Positions 52,009-62,430 are shown, counted from the stretch's first letter. The stretch: 64,000 bases of DNA from Clostridia bacterium (GCA_017502525.1 JAFVUV010000014.1:1-64000), one strand, 5' to 3'. Notes: generated by a model from the letters alone, not told the origin. Translations and numbers: made by a program.

Positions 52009-53256
52009 ATGAACCCATTTAAAGAGATGCCGAAAGACGGCAAATTAACCTATTCGAACTGGAACTCGCTTGCATCAAAACCTTACGCAAAAAACCAAAC
52101 CGGACCGTATACAAAAACGCGCGTAATTTTGATGAATGGAACGGAGTTTGAATCAAACTGGTTTTTACATCAGTTTAACCGCCACTGCTTAAACAACGAC
52201 GTGCGTAGAGTTTTGGCTGAGGTTAGAAGGCAAGAACAGCAACAACAAAAGCGAATTTGCGCGTTAAAACCCATAGACGAAAGTATTTTGGAAACCACTA
52301 TTGGTTACGAGCAACTTGCCGTTGACTTAACCGCGGAAATGGCGCAAAAAGAGCCTAATCCGATTGTGAAAGAGCAATTAGATTTTGCGCTTTTAGAAGA
52401 CTTCGACCACTTGTATAGATACGCTAATTTATTAGATATGGATGAAGGCGTTCACGCAGAAAGATTAGTGGGTGGATATACCGAAATAACGCCCGCTAGA
52501 CCAACGATATCTGAACATCGCCACCCAAACGACGACGTTAGAAGATATATAAACTGTTGGCAAGACGATTTAATCACAAGACTTCATACGGGTATAATAA
52601 CGGCGGCGGAACAGCAAACTATGAACTATTATATGAACGTCGGTGGATTTTATCACAACGATTTAGGGCGAAAACTTTATGCTGAAATTGCAATGATAGA
52701 AGAACAACACGTTACGGGTTACGGCTCTTTAATGGACCCGTCGTCAACGTGGTTTGAAAGTTGGGTAATGCACGAATATACAGAGTGCTATTTATATTAC
52801 TCTTGTTATCAAGACGAAAGCGACCCGTATATTAAAAAGATTTGGCTAATGCACTTTGAACAAGAATTAAAGCATTTAAAAATTGCAAGTGATATGCTTG
52901 TTAAATATGAAGGTAGAGAGTGGGAGCAAATGTTTGTTAGCGGTGCAGAATTTCCGTCGCTTATAAAACTTAAATCAAACGTAAACTATATAAGAGAGGT
53001 GATGAACACGGTTAGACTTTCATCTTATAGAGAAACTACCTTAAAGATTGACGATTTACCAAACAATGCCGATTATTTTAAGTATCAAAGGCAGGTTAAT
53101 TCTTCTGTTGGACAAGTTGCTTCGCATTTAGTAATTGATAAATATATTAAGAAAAAGGGTGAAGATTATCGTTTTGAAGTCAAGCCTAGTGTAGAAAAAC
53201 TTTTAAGAGATAGAACGAAAGACAATACCGAACTAGGCAGAAAAAAAGGCGTGTAA
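52009..53256 (+). CDS. Ferritin-like helical protein of unknown function (candidate di-metal site)
   Basis: The named family is not recognised. The 415 residues are mainly helical and carry repeated carboxylate-histidine patterns of the ferritin-like superfamily: D131xxH134 (with Glu130), E231xxH234, Glu256 and Glu259, and E286xxH289. Spacing between helices (about 100, 25 and 30 residues) allows a four-helix bundle with a di-iron or di-manganese site. No signal peptide. AAAGGAG precedes the ATG and a strong terminator follows. It may be a diiron oxygenase/peroxidase-like or a spore-coat-type protein; neither is shown. Confidence 0.7.
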   Translation: MNPFKEMPKDGKLTYSNWNSLASKPYAKNQTGPYTKTRVILMNGTEFESNWFLHQFNRHCLNNDVRRVLAEVRRQEQQQQKRICALKPIDESILETTIGYEQLAVDLTAEMAQKEPNPIVKEQLDFALLEDFDHLYRYANLLDMDEGVHAERLVGGYTEITPARPTISEHRHPNDDVRRYINCWQDDLITRLHTGIITAAEQQTMNYYMNVGGFYHNDLGRKLYAEIAMIEEQHVTGYGSLMDPSSTWFESWVMHEYTECYLYYSCYQDESDPYIKKIWLMHFEQELKHLKIASDMLVKYEGREWEQMFVSGAEFPSLIKLKSNVNYIREVMNTVRLSSYRETTLKIDDLPNNADYFKYQRQVNSSVGQVASHLVIDKYIKKKGEDYRFEVKPSVEKLLRDRTKDNTELGRKKGV

Positions 53257-53261
53257 AAATT

Positions 53262-53308
53262 AAAAATCGGATGGGGAAAGTACAAGACGTACACCGTCCG
53301 ATTTTTTT
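53262..53308 (+). terminator. Rho-independent terminator
   Basis: AAAATCGGATGG and CCGTCCGATTTT pair around a loop of about 20 bases, followed by T residues. Confidence 0.75.
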
Positions 53309-53354
53309 ACTTTTAAATATAATTTAAAATGTTTAAACGATTTTATTTAATTCG

Positions 53355-53383
53355 TTGACTTTAAACTATTTAAATGTTATTCT
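53355..53383 (+). promoter_or_regulatory. Promoter of the pyrimidine operon
   Basis: TTGACT (53355-53360), 17 bases, TATTCT (53378-53383). Confidence 0.6.
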
Positions 53384-53439
53384 ATATAAGACGATTAGCT
53401 TTGACGGTGCGCCGTTAAAGAACAAATAAATCTTTAATT

Positions 53440-53529
53440 CGATACAGAGATATCGGCAAGGTTTTAATAGTAGTAGCGGGGCTTCCCGTGTTTTGTGATA
53501 CTTAAGCCTTGCTATGCAAGGCTTTTTTT
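53440..53529 (+). promoter_or_regulatory. PyrR-type attenuator in the pyr leader
   Basis: CGATA and TATCG enclose the hexaloop CAGAGA (53440-53455), which fits the CNGNGA loop bound by PyrR. Immediately after, GCAAGG (53456-53461) can pair with CCTTGC (53508-53513), the left arm of an intrinsic terminator AGCCTTGC TAT GCAAGGCT (53505-53522) with seven T residues. This permits the known switch between a PyrR-bound terminator state and an antiterminator. Control by UMP/UTP is the family expectation; pyrR itself is not in the window. Confidence 0.65.
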
Positions 53530-53547
53530 CTAGTAAAGGAGAGTTTT

Positions 53548-54813
53548 ATGGATTACGTACTTAAGAACGGAATGGTATATACAAACGGTAAATTCCTCAA
53601 AAGAAACCTTACGATTTTAAATGGGCAAGTTTTCCTTTCTGAAAAAAATAGCGTTGATACTATCACTATCGATTGCACTAATAAGTTTATTTTTCCCGGC
53701 TTCGTGGACGTTCACGTTCATCTAAGAGAGCCGGGTTTTTCATATAAAGAAACGATTTTATCGGGGACTAAGGCGGCGGCAAAAGCAGGGTATACCGCAG
53801 TATTTTCTATGCCAAACTTAAATCCTGTACCCGATAGCGTAGAAAACTTAAAAGTTCAGCAAGATATAATTGACAAAGACGCGGTAATTTCCGTATATCC
53901 ACTCGCGTCAATCAGCGTTGGACAAAAGGGTGAACAACTTTCTGATTTAGAAAACTTGGCGGATAAGGTAAAGGCTTTTTCAGACGACGGTAGAGGTGTT
54001 CAAAGTGATAGCCTTATGCTTTCGGCTATGGAAATCGCAAAAAAACACGATAAAGTTATCGCGGCGCATTGTGAAGATAATTCGCTTCTTAACGGCGGAT
54101 ATATTCACGACGGCGAATATGCAAAATCGCACGGGCACGTAGGAATTCCGTCGGCTAGCGAATACAAGCAAATTGAAAGAGATATTGAATTGGTTAAGCA
54201 AACGGGCGTTAAATATCACGTGTGTCACGTTTCGGCAAAGGAAAGCGTTGAAGCAATAAGGAAAGCAAAAGCGCAAGGACTTGACGTTACTGCGGAAACC
54301 GGTCCGCATTATTTGGTGCTTGACGACTCTATGTTAAAAGAGAGTGGGGATTATAAAATGAATCCCCCCATACGTGCAAAAGAAGATAGGCTTGCTCTTC
54401 TTGAAGGTATAAAAGACGGCACGCTAGAAATGATAGCAACCGACCACGCTCCGCACTCGCTTGAGGAAAAGAGCAAAGGATTAAAAAGCATAAACGGAAT
54501 AGTAGGGCTTGAAACTGCTTTCCCGATAATATACACAAAATTAGTTAAAACAGGAGAGATAACGCTAGAAAAAGTGATAGAACTTATGAGCGTAAATCCT
54601 GCAAAAAGATTTGGCGTTGAAAACGAAATCGAAGACGGGCGAGTAGCCAACCTTGCGGTGTTTGACTTAAGTGAAGAATACGTTATCGACCGTGAGAAAT
54701 TCTTGTCAAAAGGAAAAAGCACGCCTTTTGACGGTTATAAAGTTTACGGCAAATGTTTAATGAATATTTGTGAAGGCAGAGTCGTATATAGCGACGATAA
54801 AATAGTAAAATAA
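53548..54813 (+). CDS. pyrC: Dihydroorotase
   Basis: The start is at ATG 53548 after AAAGGAG; a possible earlier in-frame start lies inside the attenuator terminator. The 421-residue zinc amidohydrolase has VDVHVHLREPG, SMPNLNPVPDS, AAHCEDNSLL, CHVSAKESVEAI and ATDHAPHS. It cyclises carbamoyl aspartate. First gene of the pyr operon. Confidence 0.96.
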   Translation: MDYVLKNGMVYTNGKFLKRNLTILNGQVFLSEKNSVDTITIDCTNKFIFPGFVDVHVHLREPGFSYKETILSGTKAAAKAGYTAVFSMPNLNPVPDSVENLKVQQDIIDKDAVISVYPLASISVGQKGEQLSDLENLADKVKAFSDDGRGVQSDSLMLSAMEIAKKHDKVIAAHCEDNSLLNGGYIHDGEYAKSHGHVGIPSASEYKQIERDIELVKQTGVKYHVCHVSAKESVEAIRKAKAQGLDVTAETGPHYLVLDDSMLKESGDYKMNPPIRAKEDRLALLEGIKDGTLEMIATDHAPHSLEEKSKGLKSINGIVGLETAFPIIYTKLVKTGEITLEKVIELMSVNPAKRFGVENEIEDGRVANLAVFDLSEEYVIDREKFLSKGKSTPFDGYKVYGKCLMNICEGRVVYSDDKIVK

Positions 54814-54855
54814 TAAAATTCTTATAATACATTTAACGGATGAAGGAGAAGTTAC

Positions 54856-57800
54856 ATGCCAAAAAGAACAGACATTAAAAAAGTACTCGTAATAGGAAGT
54901 GGTCCGATAGTAATCGGTCAAGCGGCTGAATTCGACTATGCAGGCACGCAAGCTTGCCTAGCGCTAAAAGAAGAAGGTTATGAAGTAATCTTGGTTAACA
55001 GCAACCCTGCAACCATAATGACCGATACGACAATAGCGGATAAAGTTTATATGGAACCGTTAACGCTTGAATACGTTGCTAAAATCTTGCGTTTTGAAAG
55101 ACCTGATGCAATTATTCCGGGTTTGGGCGGACAAACAGGCTTAAACCTTGCGATGCAATTAGCCAAAAAAGGCGTTCTAGAAGAATGTGGCGTTGAACTT
55201 CTCGGCACGAGTGCTGAAAGTATTGAAAGGGCGGAAGACAGAGAATTGTTTAAGCAAATGTGCGAAAGCATCGGTCAACCGGTAATTCAATCAGAAATTA
55301 CTTATAGCATTGAAGAAGCGAAAAAAGCAGCTGAAAGAATCGGATATCCCGTAGTATTACGTCCCGCATTCACTCTTGGTGGAACTGGCGGTGGATTTGC
55401 CGATAACGAAGAAGAACTTGCCGTTATAATGAAAAACGCGCTAAAACTTTCTCCCGTGCATCAAGTTTTGGTTGAAAAGAGCGTAAAAGGGTATAAAGAA
55501 ATTGAGTTTGAAGTTATGCGTGACTCTACCGATAACGCAATCACCATTTGCGGTATGGAAAACGTAGACCCCGTTGGCGTACACACGGGGGACTCAATAG
55601 TTGTTGCACCTATTTTAACGCTTAGCGATAAAGACTTAAAAATGCTTAACGACGCGGCAATCAAGATAATCCGTGAACTTAAAATTGAAGGTGGTTGTAA
55701 CGTTCAGTTTGCGTTAAATCCGAATTCTAGCGAATATTATTTAATCGAAGTAAACCCAAGAGTATCCCGTTCTTCTGCACTAGCAAGTAAGGCTAGCGGA
55801 TATCCGATAGCAAAAGTTACCGCAAAAGTTGCGCTCGGCTTAAATCTTAATGAAATTCACGTTTCGGGAACTACTGCCGACCGTGAACCCAAACTTGATT
55901 ACGTTATTACCAAGTTCCCGAGATTCCCGTTCGATAAATTCACTTCTGCGTCAAACGTTTTAGGAACGCAAATGAAAGCGACGGGTGAAGTTATGGGTAT
56001 AGGTTCAAACCTTTCCGAAAGCTTGCTCAAAGCAATCCGTTCGTTAGAAGTTGGCGTAAATCACTTGTATATTGCTAAGTTTGATAAAATGCCGACTGAA
56101 GAAATTTACGATTATATCAAAGAATTTAAGGCTGACAATATTTTTGCTATCTCAGAACTTTTATGGCGTGGTGAAAGTGTTGAAAGCGTGCATAAAATCA
56201 CCAAGATTACTAAATTCTTCCTTGAAACGATTTTAGATATCGTTAATATGGAAAAGAAATTAAAAGAAAATAAACTTAACGTAGAAATATTAAAAGAGGC
56301 AAAAGTAATAGGTTTTTCCGACCAATATATTGCGCATCTTTGGGAAATGGGCGAGTTAGAAGTTAACGCGTTTAGAAAAGAAAAGGGAATTAAACCCGTA
56401 TTCAAAATGGTAGACACGCTTTATAGCGGTGCATATATTCCATATTTCTATTCAACGTACACGGGCAAAAACGATTCAATCATTACCGACAAAGAAAAAG
56501 CAATCGTTTTAGGTAGTGGACCTATTCGTATCGGTCAAGGCGTAGAGTTTGACTATTCAACAGTACACGCAGTTAAGACCATTAAAGAAAGCGGATACGA
56601 AGCAATCATCATTAACAACAACCCCGAAACCGTATCAACAGACTACACGGTAAGTGATAAACTTTATTTTGAACCGCTCACAGCCGAAGACGTTATGAAC
56701 GTTATTGAGTTTGAAAACCCGATGGGCGTTATAACTTCGCTTGGCGGACAAACTGCAATTAACCTTGCAGAACCCATTATGAAACGCGGTGCTAAACTTA
56801 TCGGTACTGACTGCGAAGCAATCAACAATGCGGAAGATAGAGACGCGTTTGAAAAGATTATGGAAAAACTTGGAATTCCACAACCTAAAGGGCAAGCAGT
56901 ATTCAGTGTTGAAGACGGTGTTAAGGTAGCAGAAGAAATCGGTTATCCCGTATTAGTTCGTCCGTCGTACGTTTTGGGCGGTAGGGCAATGCAAATCGTC
57001 GGCAACGAAACGGCGCTTCGCGCATACTTGCAAAACGCAGTTGATATTAGCGAAGACCACCCGATTTTAGTAGATAAATATATTATTGGTAAAGAATTAG
57101 AAATAGACGCAGTTTGCGACGGTAAAGACGTGTTTATTCCCGGCATTATGGAACTCATAGAAAGAACGGGTGTTCACTCAGGCGACTCAATTAGCGTTTA
57201 TCCGACTTTCTCAGTTAGCGAAAAAGCTAAAAACACCATACTTGAATACGGCAAACAATTAGGTTTAGGTATCGGAATAGTAGGGTTATATAATATTCAG
57301 TTTATCGTTGATAAGAACGAAGACGTTTACGTAATAGAAGTTAACCCACGTTCATCAAGAACCGTGCCTTTCCTTTCAAAATCAACGGGTTACTCGCTTG
57401 CCGATATCGGTACTAGAGTAATTTTAGGAAAGAGCCTTAAAGAACAAGGAATAAACGTGCTTTATCCCGAAGAGAAAAAACGTTGGTACGTAAAAGCGCC
57501 CGCGTTCTCGTTCAACAAACTTCGCGGACTTGACGCATACCTTTCACCTGAAATGAAATCAACGGGCGAGGCAATCGGTTATGACGACAGTATGAAGCGC
57601 GCGCTTTATAAAGCGTTGCAAGCGTCGGGTATGAACGTTATGAATTACGGCACGCTTTTGGTTTCGGTTGCTGATTGTGATAAAGAAGAAGCACTTCCGC
57701 TTGTTCGCAGATTCTACAACTTAGGATTTAATATCGAAGCAACGGCAGGTACTGCAAAATTCTTAAAATCACACGGAATTAGAACTAGGGTAAAAGCAAA

Positions 57801-58029
57801 GATAAGCGAAGGTAGTGAAGAAATTTTAGACGCTATCCGTCGCGGATACGTTACTTACGTTATTAGTACTAGGGACGTTAACTCGTTCGGTCAAGCGAGT
57901 GACGGATATCAAATCCGTCGTGCCGCTGTTGAAAACAACGTAACGATGTTTACCGCACTTGATACGGTAAAAGTGTTGCTTGACGTATTGGAAGAAATCA
58001 CGCTTAGCATTTCGACCATAGACGCGTAA
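54856..58029 (+). CDS. carB: Carbamoyl-phosphate synthase large subunit
   Basis: The 1,057 residues hold two ATP-grasp halves (GSGPIVIGQAAEFDYAG and GSGPIRIGQGVEFDYS start each pair) and a C-terminal MGS-like allosteric domain. It makes carbamoyl phosphate for UMP and arginine. The small glutaminase subunit CarA is not encoded anywhere in the window. AAGGAG precedes the ATG. Confidence 0.97.
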   Translation: MPKRTDIKKVLVIGSGPIVIGQAAEFDYAGTQACLALKEEGYEVILVNSNPATIMTDTTIADKVYMEPLTLEYVAKILRFERPDAIIPGLGGQTGLNLAMQLAKKGVLEECGVELLGTSAESIERAEDRELFKQMCESIGQPVIQSEITYSIEEAKKAAERIGYPVVLRPAFTLGGTGGGFADNEEELAVIMKNALKLSPVHQVLVEKSVKGYKEIEFEVMRDSTDNAITICGMENVDPVGVHTGDSIVVAPILTLSDKDLKMLNDAAIKIIRELKIEGGCNVQFALNPNSSEYYLIEVNPRVSRSSALASKASGYPIAKVTAKVALGLNLNEIHVSGTTADREPKLDYVITKFPRFPFDKFTSASNVLGTQMKATGEVMGIGSNLSESLLKAIRSLEVGVNHLYIAKFDKMPTEEIYDYIKEFKADNIFAISELLWRGESVESVHKITKITKFFLETILDIVNMEKKLKENKLNVEILKEAKVIGFSDQYIAHLWEMGELEVNAFRKEKGIKPVFKMVDTLYSGAYIPYFYSTYTGKNDSIITDKEKAIVLGSGPIRIGQGVEFDYSTVHAVKTIKESGYEAIIINNNPETVSTDYTVSDKLYFEPLTAEDVMNVIEFENPMGVITSLGGQTAINLAEPIMKRGAKLIGTDCEAINNAEDRDAFEKIMEKLGIPQPKGQAVFSVEDGVKVAEEIGYPVLVRPSYVLGGRAMQIVGNETALRAYLQNAVDISEDHPILVDKYIIGKELEIDAVCDGKDVFIPGIMELIERTGVHSGDSISVYPTFSVSEKAKNTILEYGKQLGLGIGIVGLYNIQFIVDKNEDVYVIEVNPRSSRTVPFLSKSTGYSLADIGTRVILGKSLKEQGINVLYPEEKKRWYVKAPAFSFNKLRGLDAYLSPEMKSTGEAIGYDDSMKRALYKALQASGMNVMNYGTLLVSVADCDKEEALPLVRRFYNLGFNIEATAGTAKFLKSHGIRTRVKAKISEGSEEILDAIRRGYVTYVISTRDVNSFGQASDGYQIRRAAVENNVTMFTALDTVKVLLDVLEEITLSISTIDA

Positions 58030-58047
58030 TAATAAAGGAGAACAGTT

Positions 58048-58782
58048 TTGAAACAAGGATATTTTACTGTTTTAACAAACGAAAAATTGACTTCAAACGT
58101 TTATAAAATGACGCTTGCAGGGGATACTAAAGCCATTGAACGTCCAGGTCAGTTTGTAAACATACAAATTGACGGATTGTTTTTGCGTCGTCCTATTTCG
58201 GTGTGCGATTTAGAGGACGGGAAACTCACTATCATATATAAAGTAGTGGGCAAGGGAACGGAAAAAATGTCTGCAATGGACGGTGGCGAAATTTTAGATA
58301 TTTTAACGGGACTTGGTAACGGCTATTTTACAGATTTTGCAGGGGATAAACCTTTGCTTATCGGTGGTGGCGTAGGTGTTCCGCCCTTGTATTATCTTGC
58401 AAAATGCTTGCTTAAAGAAGGCAAGACTCCAACCGTAATTTTAGGGTTTAATACGGCAAGTGAAATTTTCTATAAAGATGAGTTTGAAGACTTAGGAATA
58501 AAAACTATAGTTTGCACGGCAGACGGTAGCGTTGGGGTAAAAGGTTTCGTTACCGACGGCGTTGACCAAGTTGGCGAATATACTCACGTATATACTTGTG
58601 GACCTGAACCTATGCTCAAAGCGGTATATAATAAAACCACGTCTGACGGCTCGTATTCATTTGAAGAACGTATGGGATGCGGATTCGGTGCTTGTATGGG
58701 ATGTTCTTGCAAAACCAAATACGGAAATAAGCGTATTTGTAAAGACGGACCCGTTCTTCAAAAGGAGGAAATCATATGGTAA
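58048..58782 (+). CDS. pyrK: Dihydroorotate dehydrogenase electron-transfer subunit
   Basis: The 244-residue FAD/[2Fe-2S] protein passes electrons from PyrD to NAD. It starts with TTG at 58048 after AAAGGAG. FAD motif RRPISVC, NAD-binding GGGVGVPP, and the cluster cysteines in MGCGFGACMGCSC plus the later RICKDGP. It overlaps pyrD by seven bases. Confidence 0.96.
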   Translation: MKQGYFTVLTNEKLTSNVYKMTLAGDTKAIERPGQFVNIQIDGLFLRRPISVCDLEDGKLTIIYKVVGKGTEKMSAMDGGEILDILTGLGNGYFTDFAGDKPLLIGGGVGVPPLYYLAKCLLKEGKTPTVILGFNTASEIFYKDEFEDLGIKTIVCTADGSVGVKGFVTDGVDQVGEYTHVYTCGPEPMLKAVYNKTTSDGSYSFEERMGCGFGACMGCSCKTKYGNKRICKDGPVLQKEEIIW

Positions 58783-59690
58783 ACACGCGTGTTAACTTAT
58801 GTGGCGTTGAACTTAAAAACCCCGTTGTACCGGCAAGTGGAACTTTCGGGTTTGGTTACGAGTTTAACGATATTTACGATATAAACGTTTTAGGCGGTAT
58901 TTCTATTAAAGGAACGACCAAAGACGCTCGTTTTGGAAATCCAACGCCAAGGATTGCTGAATGCACGTCGGGTTTAATCAACTCAATCGGCTTGCAAAAC
59001 CCAGGTATAGAAAAGGTTATAAATGAAGAAATACCAAAACTTCGTTCAGTTTATAACAACGTGATAATTTCTAATATTAGCGGTTTTTCTATTGACGAAT
59101 ATAAATATTGTTGTGAAAAAATCAACGCTGTCAAAGACGTTGATATTATAGAAGTAAACATTAGTTGCCCTAACGTGCATAACGGCGGTATGAGTTTCGG
59201 CACTTCGCCCGAAAACGCACAAGCGGTAACTAAAGCGGTAAAATCGGTAACGGATAAACCTGTATTTATCAAACTAACACCGAACGTAACCGATATCGTT
59301 TCAATTGCAAAAGCGTGCGAAGAAGGTGGTGCAGACGGTATAAGTTTAATTAACACTTCGCAAGGACTTCGTATAGACTTAAACAAGCGTCGTCCCGTAA
59401 TAGCAAATAAAATCGGTGGTTTTTCTGGTAGGGCGATTTTTCCGATTGCACTTAAAATGGTATATCAAGTTTATGAAGCCGTTAAAATCCCAATTATTGG
59501 TATCGGTGGCGTAGCGACGGCTGAAGACGTTATCGAAATGATGATGGCTGGTGCGACGGCAGTACAAGTAGGTGCGGAAAACTTGGTTAACCCTTATGCG
59601 TGCAGAGATATAGTAAACAATCTGCCAAGGGTAATGCAAAAATATAAAATTAACGACTTGAACGAAATAATAGGGGAGGCACACAAATGA
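58776..59690 (+). CDS. pyrD: Dihydroorotate dehydrogenase B, catalytic subunit
   Basis: The 304-residue FMN barrel is class 1B, with the catalytic cysteine in NISCPNVHNGG, KLTPNVTDI and GIGGVATAEDV. It acts with PyrK using NAD, suited to anaerobic growth. Overlaps pyrK and pyrF. Confidence 0.97.
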   Translation: MVNTRVNLCGVELKNPVVPASGTFGFGYEFNDIYDINVLGGISIKGTTKDARFGNPTPRIAECTSGLINSIGLQNPGIEKVINEEIPKLRSVYNNVIISNISGFSIDEYKYCCEKINAVKDVDIIEVNISCPNVHNGGMSFGTSPENAQAVTKAVKSVTDKPVFIKLTPNVTDIVSIAKACEEGGADGISLINTSQGLRIDLNKRRPVIANKIGGFSGRAIFPIALKMVYQVYEAVKIPIIGIGGVATAEDVIEMMMAGATAVQVGAENLVNPYACRDIVNNLPRVMQKYKINDLNEIIGEAHK

Positions 59691-60385
59691 ATAAAGACGT
59701 AATTATTGCTTGTGATTTTAACAGCAAAGAACAACTTTTTGATTTTCTTGATAAATTCAAAGAAGAAAAACCGTATTTAAAAGTTGGTATGGAACTCTTT
59801 TACGCAGGTGGCGTAGAAATCGTAAAAGAAATTAAAAAAAGGGGACATAAAATCTTTTTAGATTTAAAACTTCACGATATTCCCAACACGGTTAAAAAAT
59901 CAATGGCAGTTTTGTCAGGTTATGACGTAGATATGGTTAACTTGCACGCAAGCGGTGGTTCTGCAATGATGAAAGGCGCTATAGAGGGTTTGACTAGAGC
60001 GGACGGTACTCGTCCGTTGCTCATAGCGGTTACTCAACTCACGTCAACCAACCAAGAAATGATGACGAATGAACTTTTAATTGATAAACCGCTTGACGAA
60101 GTGGTAATGAGTTACGCAAAGAACGCAAAAGACAGTGGACTTGACGGTGTAGTATGCTCTCCGTTAGAAGCTGGCAAAGTTCATAGCGTTTGCGGTGAAA
60201 AATTTATAACAGTAACGCCGGGTATTAGGCTTGCGGGCGACGCTGTTGGCGACCAAAAGCGCGTAACAACCCCTGCTTTAGCAAAAGAAATCGGCTCAGA
60301 CTTTATCGTAGTCGGCCGTTCAATCACGGGCGCGGAAGACCCCGTAGCAGCGTATAGAAAATGCGTTGAAGAATTTTTAGGTTAA
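59687..60385 (+). CDS. pyrF: Orotidine 5'-phosphate decarboxylase
   Basis: The 232-residue barrel has the Asp/Lys tetrad in DLKLHDIPNT, TPGIRLAGD and VVGRSITGAEDP. It makes UMP. The start overlaps the pyrD stop (ATGA). Confidence 0.97.
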   Translation: MNKDVIIACDFNSKEQLFDFLDKFKEEKPYLKVGMELFYAGGVEIVKEIKKRGHKIFLDLKLHDIPNTVKKSMAVLSGYDVDMVNLHASGGSAMMKGAIEGLTRADGTRPLLIAVTQLTSTNQEMMTNELLIDKPLDEVVMSYAKNAKDSGLDGVVCSPLEAGKVHSVCGEKFITVTPGIRLAGDAVGDQKRVTTPALAKEIGSDFIVVGRSITGAEDPVAAYRKCVEEFLG

Positions 60386-60411
60386 TAAAATCTAGTTAAA
60401 GGAGAACGAAT

Positions 60412-61047
60412 ATGATAGCAAGAAAAGTTGCAGAAAACTTACTTAAAATAAAGGCTGTGTTTTTACGTCCCGACGAACCTTTTACTTGGGCTAGCGGAAT
60501 TAAAAGCCCCATCTATTGTGATAACAGACTTATTTTAACTTCGCCCGAAGCAAGAGACGTAGTTGAGAGTGCAATTGCTGAGACGGTAAAAAAGGAATAT
60601 CCCGAAGCAGAAGCGCTTTTCGGCACTTCAACCGCAGGTATTGCTCACGCAGCAATCGCAGGGCATATCTTAAAAATGCCTATGGGTTACGTTCGTGGAA
60701 GCAGTAAAGACCACGGCAGAAATAATAAAATTGAAGGCAAACTTGAACCGGGCACAAAAGTAGTTGTAGTTGAAGATTTGATTTCGACGGGCGGAAGCGT
60801 TATCGACGTGGTTGATTCACTCCGCGAAGCCGGTGCTGAAGTTTTAGGTATAGTTAGCATATATACTTACGGTATGAAAAAAGGGCTTGAAAGATTAGCC
60901 GCAGCAAACGTTAAAAACGTTAGCTTAACAGACTTTGATACAACCATTAGCGTTGCTGCTGAAATAGGATACATAAAAGAAGAAGACGTGGCAAGATTAA
61001 AAGCGTTCAGAGACAATCCGTCTGACGAAAGTTGGATTAAAGCATAA
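60412..61047 (+). CDS. pyrE: Orotate phosphoribosyltransferase
   Basis: The 211-residue enzyme joins orotate to PRPP. It has the PRPP motif [25 protein letters not shown] and [11 protein letters not shown]. It follows pyrF by 26 bases with AAAGGAG before ATG. Confidence 0.96.
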   Translation: MIARKVAENLLKIKAVFLRPDEPFTWASGIKSPIYCDNRLILTSPEARDVVESAIAETVKKEYPEAEALFGTSTAGIAHAAIAGHILKMPMGYVRGSSKDHGRNNKIEGKLEPGTKVVVVEDLISTGGSVIDVVDSLREAGAEVLGIVSIYTYGMKKGLERLAAANVKNVSLTDFDTTISVAAEIGYIKEEDVARLKAFRDNPSDESWIKA

Positions 61048-61063
61048 AACAAGGGGGAAAGAA

Positions 61064-61978
61064 ATGAAGCATCTTCTTTCAATTACGGATTTTACCGTAG
61101 AAGAGATTAGCGAAGTTATAGCAGTAGCCGAAGATATTTCAAAAAATATCTATTCGTATTCAGAAAAATGCAAGAATAAAATTCTTGCAACCTTATTTTT
61201 CGAGCCGTCAACTAGAACTAGATTAAGCTTTGAATCGGCAATGTTATCACTTGGCGGAAAGGTGTTAGGGTTTTCGGATGCAAACAGTTCTTCATCGTCA
61301 AAGGGTGAAAGCGTTTCGGATACGATTAAAGTTGTAAGTTGCTATTCGGATATAATCGCTATGCGTCATCCAAAAGAAGGCGCACCTTTAGTTGCGTCAA
61401 TGAAATCTAGCGTTCCGATTATAAACGCAGGCGACGGTGGACACAATCACCCCACGCAAACTTTAACCGACTTGTTGACCATCAAAACAGAAAAGGGTAG
61501 GCTTGACAATTTAACCGTTGGTTTTTGCGGGGATTTAAAATTCGGAAGAACCGTTCACTCGCTTATTCAAGCACTTGCAAGGCAAAAAGGAATAAAGTTA
61601 GTGTTAATATCTCCAGATGAACTTAAAATTCCAGATTACGTTAAAACTGACGTTATGGATAAATACGGTATGGAATATATTGAAACGACAAGCCTTGAAA
61701 AAGCAATGCCCGAACTTGACGTGTTGTACATGACTAGAGTTCAACAAGAAAGATTTTTCAATGAAGACGATTACTTAAGATTGCGTGATAGTTATATTTT
61801 AACGGTTGACAAACTTTCAAGTGCTAAAAAGGATATGTGCATACTACACCCGTTACCAAGAGTAAACGAAATAGCGGTTGACGTTGACGACGACCCAAGG
61901 GCGTGTTACTTTAAGCAAGTTCAAAACGGCAGATACGTTAGAATGGCGCTAATTATGAAACTTTTAGGCGTTAAGTAA
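61064..61978 (+). CDS. pyrB: Aspartate carbamoyltransferase catalytic chain
   Basis: The 304 residues have [16 protein letters not shown], the substrate loop [24 protein letters not shown] and HPLPRVNEI. With PyrI it forms the allosteric first committed step. GGGGGAAAG precedes ATG. Confidence 0.97.
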   Translation: MKHLLSITDFTVEEISEVIAVAEDISKNIYSYSEKCKNKILATLFFEPSTRTRLSFESAMLSLGGKVLGFSDANSSSSSKGESVSDTIKVVSCYSDIIAMRHPKEGAPLVASMKSSVPIINAGDGGHNHPTQTLTDLLTIKTEKGRLDNLTVGFCGDLKFGRTVHSLIQALARQKGIKLVLISPDELKIPDYVKTDVMDKYGMEYIETTSLEKAMPELDVLYMTRVQQERFFNEDDYLRLRDSYILTVDKLSSAKKDMCILHPLPRVNEIAVDVDDDPRACYFKQVQNGRYVRMALIMKLLGVK

Positions 61979-61989
61979 CGGAGGAAATT

Positions 61990-62403
61990 ATGAATATAGA
62001 TGCTATCAAAAACGGTATAGTAATTGACCATATAAAAGCTGGAAAAGGTATGGAAATTTATAATTTTCTTAACCTTGGTGAATTAGACTGCACGGTTGCA
62101 CTTATTAAAAACGTATCAAGCAAAAAGACGGGTAAGAAAGATATTATTAAAATCGACGCTAGCATAGACTTAAATTTTGAAGTGTTGGGATATATCGCGC
62201 CTGAAGTTACGGTAAACGTAATAAAAAATGGTGAAACGGTGCAAAAAGTTCGTCCCGAACCGCCTAAATTTTTGAAAAACGTAATTAAGTGCAAAAATCC
62301 ACGTTGTATCACGAGCGTTGAACAAGGAATAGACCAATGCTTTAAGCTTACCGATAGCGGAGTTTACCGTTGTATTTATTGTGAAAGCAAAGCAAAAAAC
62401 TAA
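61990..62403 (+). CDS. pyrI: Aspartate carbamoyltransferase regulatory chain
   Basis: The 137-residue zinc protein has the nucleotide-binding fold and the four cysteines CKNPRC and CIYC. It binds CTP/ATP and tunes PyrB. Last gene of the pyr operon; no terminator was seen after it. Confidence 0.94.
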   Translation: MNIDAIKNGIVIDHIKAGKGMEIYNFLNLGELDCTVALIKNVSSKKTGKKDIIKIDASIDLNFEVLGYIAPEVTVNVIKNGETVQKVRPEPPKFLKNVIKCKNPRCITSVEQGIDQCFKLTDSGVYRCIYCESKAKN

Positions 62404-62430
62404 ATAAGGACAAAATAATTATAAACTTTA

